Part shown: positions 61,480 to 64,000 of the stretch, in pieces
How positions within the stretch are numbered: the stretch's first letter is position 1
Layout of the letters: each line of letters opens with the position of its first letter
Source: Plantago major
Lineage: Eukaryota; Streptophyta; Magnoliopsida; Lamiales; Plantaginaceae
Direction: 5' to 3'
DNA length: 64,000 bases
NCBI GenBank assembly: GCA_026545765.1
Contig: CM048843.1
Location: 8,083,501-8,147,500, forward strand
Made by a program: the position numbers and the translations under genes
The notes under the pieces: generated by a model
What the model was told of the DNA's origin: nothing
What the model saw: only the letters and a program-made list of their open reading frames with translations
Database searches by the model: none

Positions 61480-62697
61480 AAACAAGTCCAACGACTGGAC
61501 GAGAGATATCATACGATATCTACATGATGGAGTCTTACCCCCAGGACCAACCGAATCAAGAAGGGTACAACGAAGAGCACAACGTTACTTCCTCTCCAGA
61601 ACTGACCTCTATCGAAAATCTTATGATGGAACTCACTTACGATGTCTGGACCCGTCTGAGGCCAACATAGTGATGAAAGAAATCCACTTAGGGAGCTGTG
61701 GGAATCATTTAAGAGGACAGAGGAATGGGTACTATTGGCCAGAAATGCAGAAGGAAGCCAGCAAATTCTCCAGGTCCTGTCCAGAATGCCAGAAATTCGC
61801 ACGAATCCCGCATCAGCCGACTATTCCTATGATCCCATCCACAATTTCTTGTCCCTTTGATCAATGGGGTATCGACATAGTAGGACCCTTCCCCTAGGGA
61901 CCAGGTGGGAAGAAGTTTCTGATTGTGGCAGTCGAATATTTTTTCAAATGGGTAGAAGCCGAGGCTACTGCCTCAATCACAGAAAAGAAAGTCATGGACT
62001 TCTTGTGGCGATTGTCTTGCCGATTCGGATTACCAAGAATCCTAATAGCCGACAATGGACGTCAATTTTCGGGCTACAAAATCAAAGATTGGTGCGAAGA
62101 AATGAAGATCGAGCAAAGGTTCACTTCTGTCAGATACCCACAAGCTAATGGACAGACTGAAGTAACCAATCGCACTATAGTAGATAACCTCCAGAAAAGA
62201 CTTGGGGATGCGAAACAAGATTGGTAGATGAGTTGGAAGGAGTGCTCTGGGCATACTGAACCACCGCCAGAACAACAACACAAGAGACTCCTTTTTGTAT
62301 GGTCTATGGTTCTGAAGCCGTCATTCCAGCAGAAATAGCAGTTAACACTTTCCGCATTCAAGGATATAAGCCATCTGATAATCACACTAAAAGAGTCTAA
62401 GACTTAAACATGCTAGAAACCAAGAGAAGCACGACATTGGCAAGAACCTTTGGATATCAAGCTACCATGGCAAGAGCATACAAAAAACATGTAAAAGGAA
62501 GGGACATCCAAGTAGGAGACCTCGTGTTACGAAAGGCCGAGATTCTAAAACCTACTGGGAAACTCGAGCCAAACTGGGAGGGACCCTACAAAATCACCAG
62601 CTCTAGCATCAATGGAAATTACGGCCTGGAAGACATGAACGGGAAGCCACTCAAGCACACCTGGAATGCTAGGAATCTCCAGAAATTCTACCCTTGA
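61480..62697 (+). pseudogene. Integrase of the second Tat element
   Basis: NDWTRDIIRYLHDGVLPPGP opens it. The zinc finger HLGSCGNH...CPECQ and the core WGIDIVGPFP, IADNGRQFSG and YPQANGQTEVTNRTI provide the D-D-E residues. The end is WNARNLQKFYP, nearly the same as in the first element (WNAKNLQKFYA). TAG at 61895-61897, a frameshift near 62222 and further stops near 62258 and 62398 inactivate it. Confidence 0.92.
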
Positions 62698-62790
62698 AAA
62701 GAGGATTGTAATAGGTTCAAAAATATAAAAATCTTTTGTATAAATGCTCAGATTACATAAAAACTTGTGTTTGCAGGCCTGGGATTGGTG

Positions 62791-63530
62791 ACAAGATTGA
62801 GTCAAGTAAAAGTGCCTCGGACCCAAAGTGTTCGAGCCCACTTCTATTGAAGAAGCTATTGAAAGCAGTGTCTCGGACCCATAAAGTCCGACCCAGCAGC
62901 TATGCTCAAAGTGTCTTGGACTTACAAAGTTCGACACTCCGTTACTTCAACTATTATTGAAGAAGCTATTGAAAGCAGTGTCTCGGACCCATAGAGTTCG
63001 ACCCACCAACTATGCTCAAAGTGTCTTGGACTTACAAAGTCCGACACTCCGTTACTTCAACTATTATTGAAGAAGCTATTGAAAGCAGTGTCTCGGACCC
63101 ATAAAGTCCGACCCACCAGCTATGCTCAAAGTGTCTTGGACTTACAAAGCTATGCTCAAAGTGTCTTGGACTTACAAAGTCCAACACTCTGTTACTTCAA
63201 CTATCATTGAAGAAGCTATTGAAAGCAGTATCTCGGACCCATAGAGTCCGACCCACCAGCTATGCTCAAAGTGTCTTGGACTTACAAAGTCCGACACTCC
63301 GTTACTTCAACTATTATTGAAGAAGCTATTGAAAGCAGTGTCTCAGACCCATAGAGTCCGACCCACCAGCTATGCTCAAAGTGTCTTGGACTTACAAAGT
63401 CCGACGCTCCGTTACTTCAACTATTATTGAAGAATCTATTGAAAGCAGTGTCTCGGACCCATAGAGTCCGACCCACCAGCTATGCCCAAAGTATCTTGGA
63501 CTTACAAAGTCCGACACTAAGTCACTTGGT
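62791..63530 (+). repeat. Array of about six 110-bp tandem repeats with dyads
   Basis: The word ttgaagaagctattgaaagc recurs near 62847, 62957, 63067, 63207, 63317 and (agaatct variant) 63427. Spacing is 110 bp, except one interval of 140 bp caused by a 30-bp internal duplication (agctatgctcaaagtgtctt...). Each unit has two short stem-loop-like pairs: tcggaccc...agtccgac and ttggact...aagtccgac. It lies in the untranslated region after integrase. Confidence 0.95.
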
Positions 63531-63839
63531 AAGAATTATCAAAAGACGATGCCACGGGACTAAGGAGCCCGAAACAAAAGTTAAAAAGAGAAGACAGGAT
63601 GGCACGTAGTGATAAAAGAGGAAGCCGTCAGATATATTAATGGACGGTCAACCAAGGATCTGCAAAAATACATTTTCCTATCCGTTAAAGATCCTGAGTT
63701 GACCGACAGAAACAATTACAAATTCTGACAACCCCTCACAGACCGAGGGGTATTTAGTCCTATAGAAAGAAGTACCGACAAAATTACACTTGTCACTTTC
63801 TTTCACAAAAAAATCACAAGGACATACCCCCGTGCTACT

Positions 63840-64000
63840 CTAGGCCGCTTGAGGACCGGGCCCGCCTTCGCCCTCTGCTTCCCCACCTTGGCTCGATCCC
63901 TCGGGCTGAGAAGAGACCGGCGGAACAATGGGGGGATCCTTTTTCTTCCTCCAAACCGAGCGGACGATCTTCTTCCCGTCCACCTACTCCTCCACTCGCT
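63840..64000 (-). pseudogene. C-terminal end of the antisense gene of the second Tat element (partial)
   Basis: On the minus strand the frame reads VDGKKIVRSVWRKKKDPPIV, then a Pro/Ser/Gly/Glu-rich tail (SSQPEGSSQGGEAEGEGGPG), and stops at TAG 63842-63840. Position, orientation and a Gly/Ser/Glu-rich end match exon 3 of the antisense gene in the first element (GGPSGSQAGSPGHQEE). An in-frame TAG at 63986-63984 suggests decay or an intron. The rest is outside the window. Confidence 0.5.

Larger units (their letters stand above)
55237..64000 (+). mobile_element. Second Ty3/gypsy Tat-lineage LTR retrotransposon, cut by the window edge
   Basis: Order: 5' LTR, PBS, gag, protease, RT, RNase H, a second RNase H, integrase, a 110-bp tandem array, then an antisense gene tail entering from the right. 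A second RNase H domain and an antisense gene after integrase are features of the Tat lineage. It carries many stops and frameshifts and is not autonomous. It differs from the first element in LTR sequence but shares its tccga-rich composition. Its 3' LTR lies beyond 64000. Confidence 0.88.

Noticed and set aside
1..64000. tRNA, rRNA, CRISPR, riboswitch or bacterial operon features
   Set aside because: None were seen; the sequence is plant nuclear in character throughout.

Overview
The window is plant nuclear DNA, almost certainly from a eudicot. It holds intron-rich genes with GT-AG splice sites whose products match well-known plant families (HOS15, A3-type cyclin, GeBP/STOREKEEPER, CCX cation exchanger). 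Between and inside them lie plant transposon families: L1-type LINE, Mutator-like, hAT, Stowaway-like MITEs, and Ty3/gypsy elements of the Tat (Retand/Ogre-type) lineage. I cannot name the species.

Genes, left to right. (1) A short frameshifted fragment at the left edge resembles an RPM1-interacting protein 13-like gene. (2) HOS15 (+, 5852-14654) has 14 coding exons that join to exactly 600 codons plus stop. (3) A CYCA3-type cyclin (-, 21722-19758) has five exons and encodes 365 aa. (4) A single-exon GeBP/STOREKEEPER-like regulator (+, 34777-35931) encodes 384 aa. (5) A CCX-type cation/calcium exchanger (-, 42909-39058) has two exons and encodes 529 aa. These four look intact. They are unrelated housekeeping or regulatory genes and do not form a pathway.

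Mobile DNA fills most of the rest. A LINE on the minus strand (about 285-3540) is killed by nonsense codons. A non-autonomous hAT element (4026-4913) has a perfect 8-bp target duplication. HOS15 intron 5 carries both a hAT-type MITE (9198-9677) and a Stowaway-like MITE (10096-10335). A complete Tat-lineage LTR element (24156-33660) has lost gag, protease, reverse transcriptase and RNase H, but keeps both LTRs, an integrase, and a long spliced antisense gene encoding a Transposase_28 (PF04195)-like protein. A Mutator-like element (about 43384-48526) carries a decayed transposase and a convergent small GRF-like zinc-finger gene. Two solo LTRs have perfect 5-bp target duplications (49426-51341 and 52541-53494). 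A second Tat element starts near 55237 and runs off the right edge, with gag, protease, RT, two RNase H domains, integrase, a 110-bp tandem repeat array and the tail of its own antisense gene.

Points that stand out: the reconstructable antisense gene of the first Tat element; the dyad-bearing tandem repeats of the second; a 105-nt microRNA-like foldback at 37983-38087; and a 129-bp tandem array with a longer-range repeat near 22.2-23.1 kb. I found no tRNA, rRNA, CRISPR or prokaryotic features. No wholly new system is evident; the nearest candidates are the antisense retroelement genes and the hairpin.
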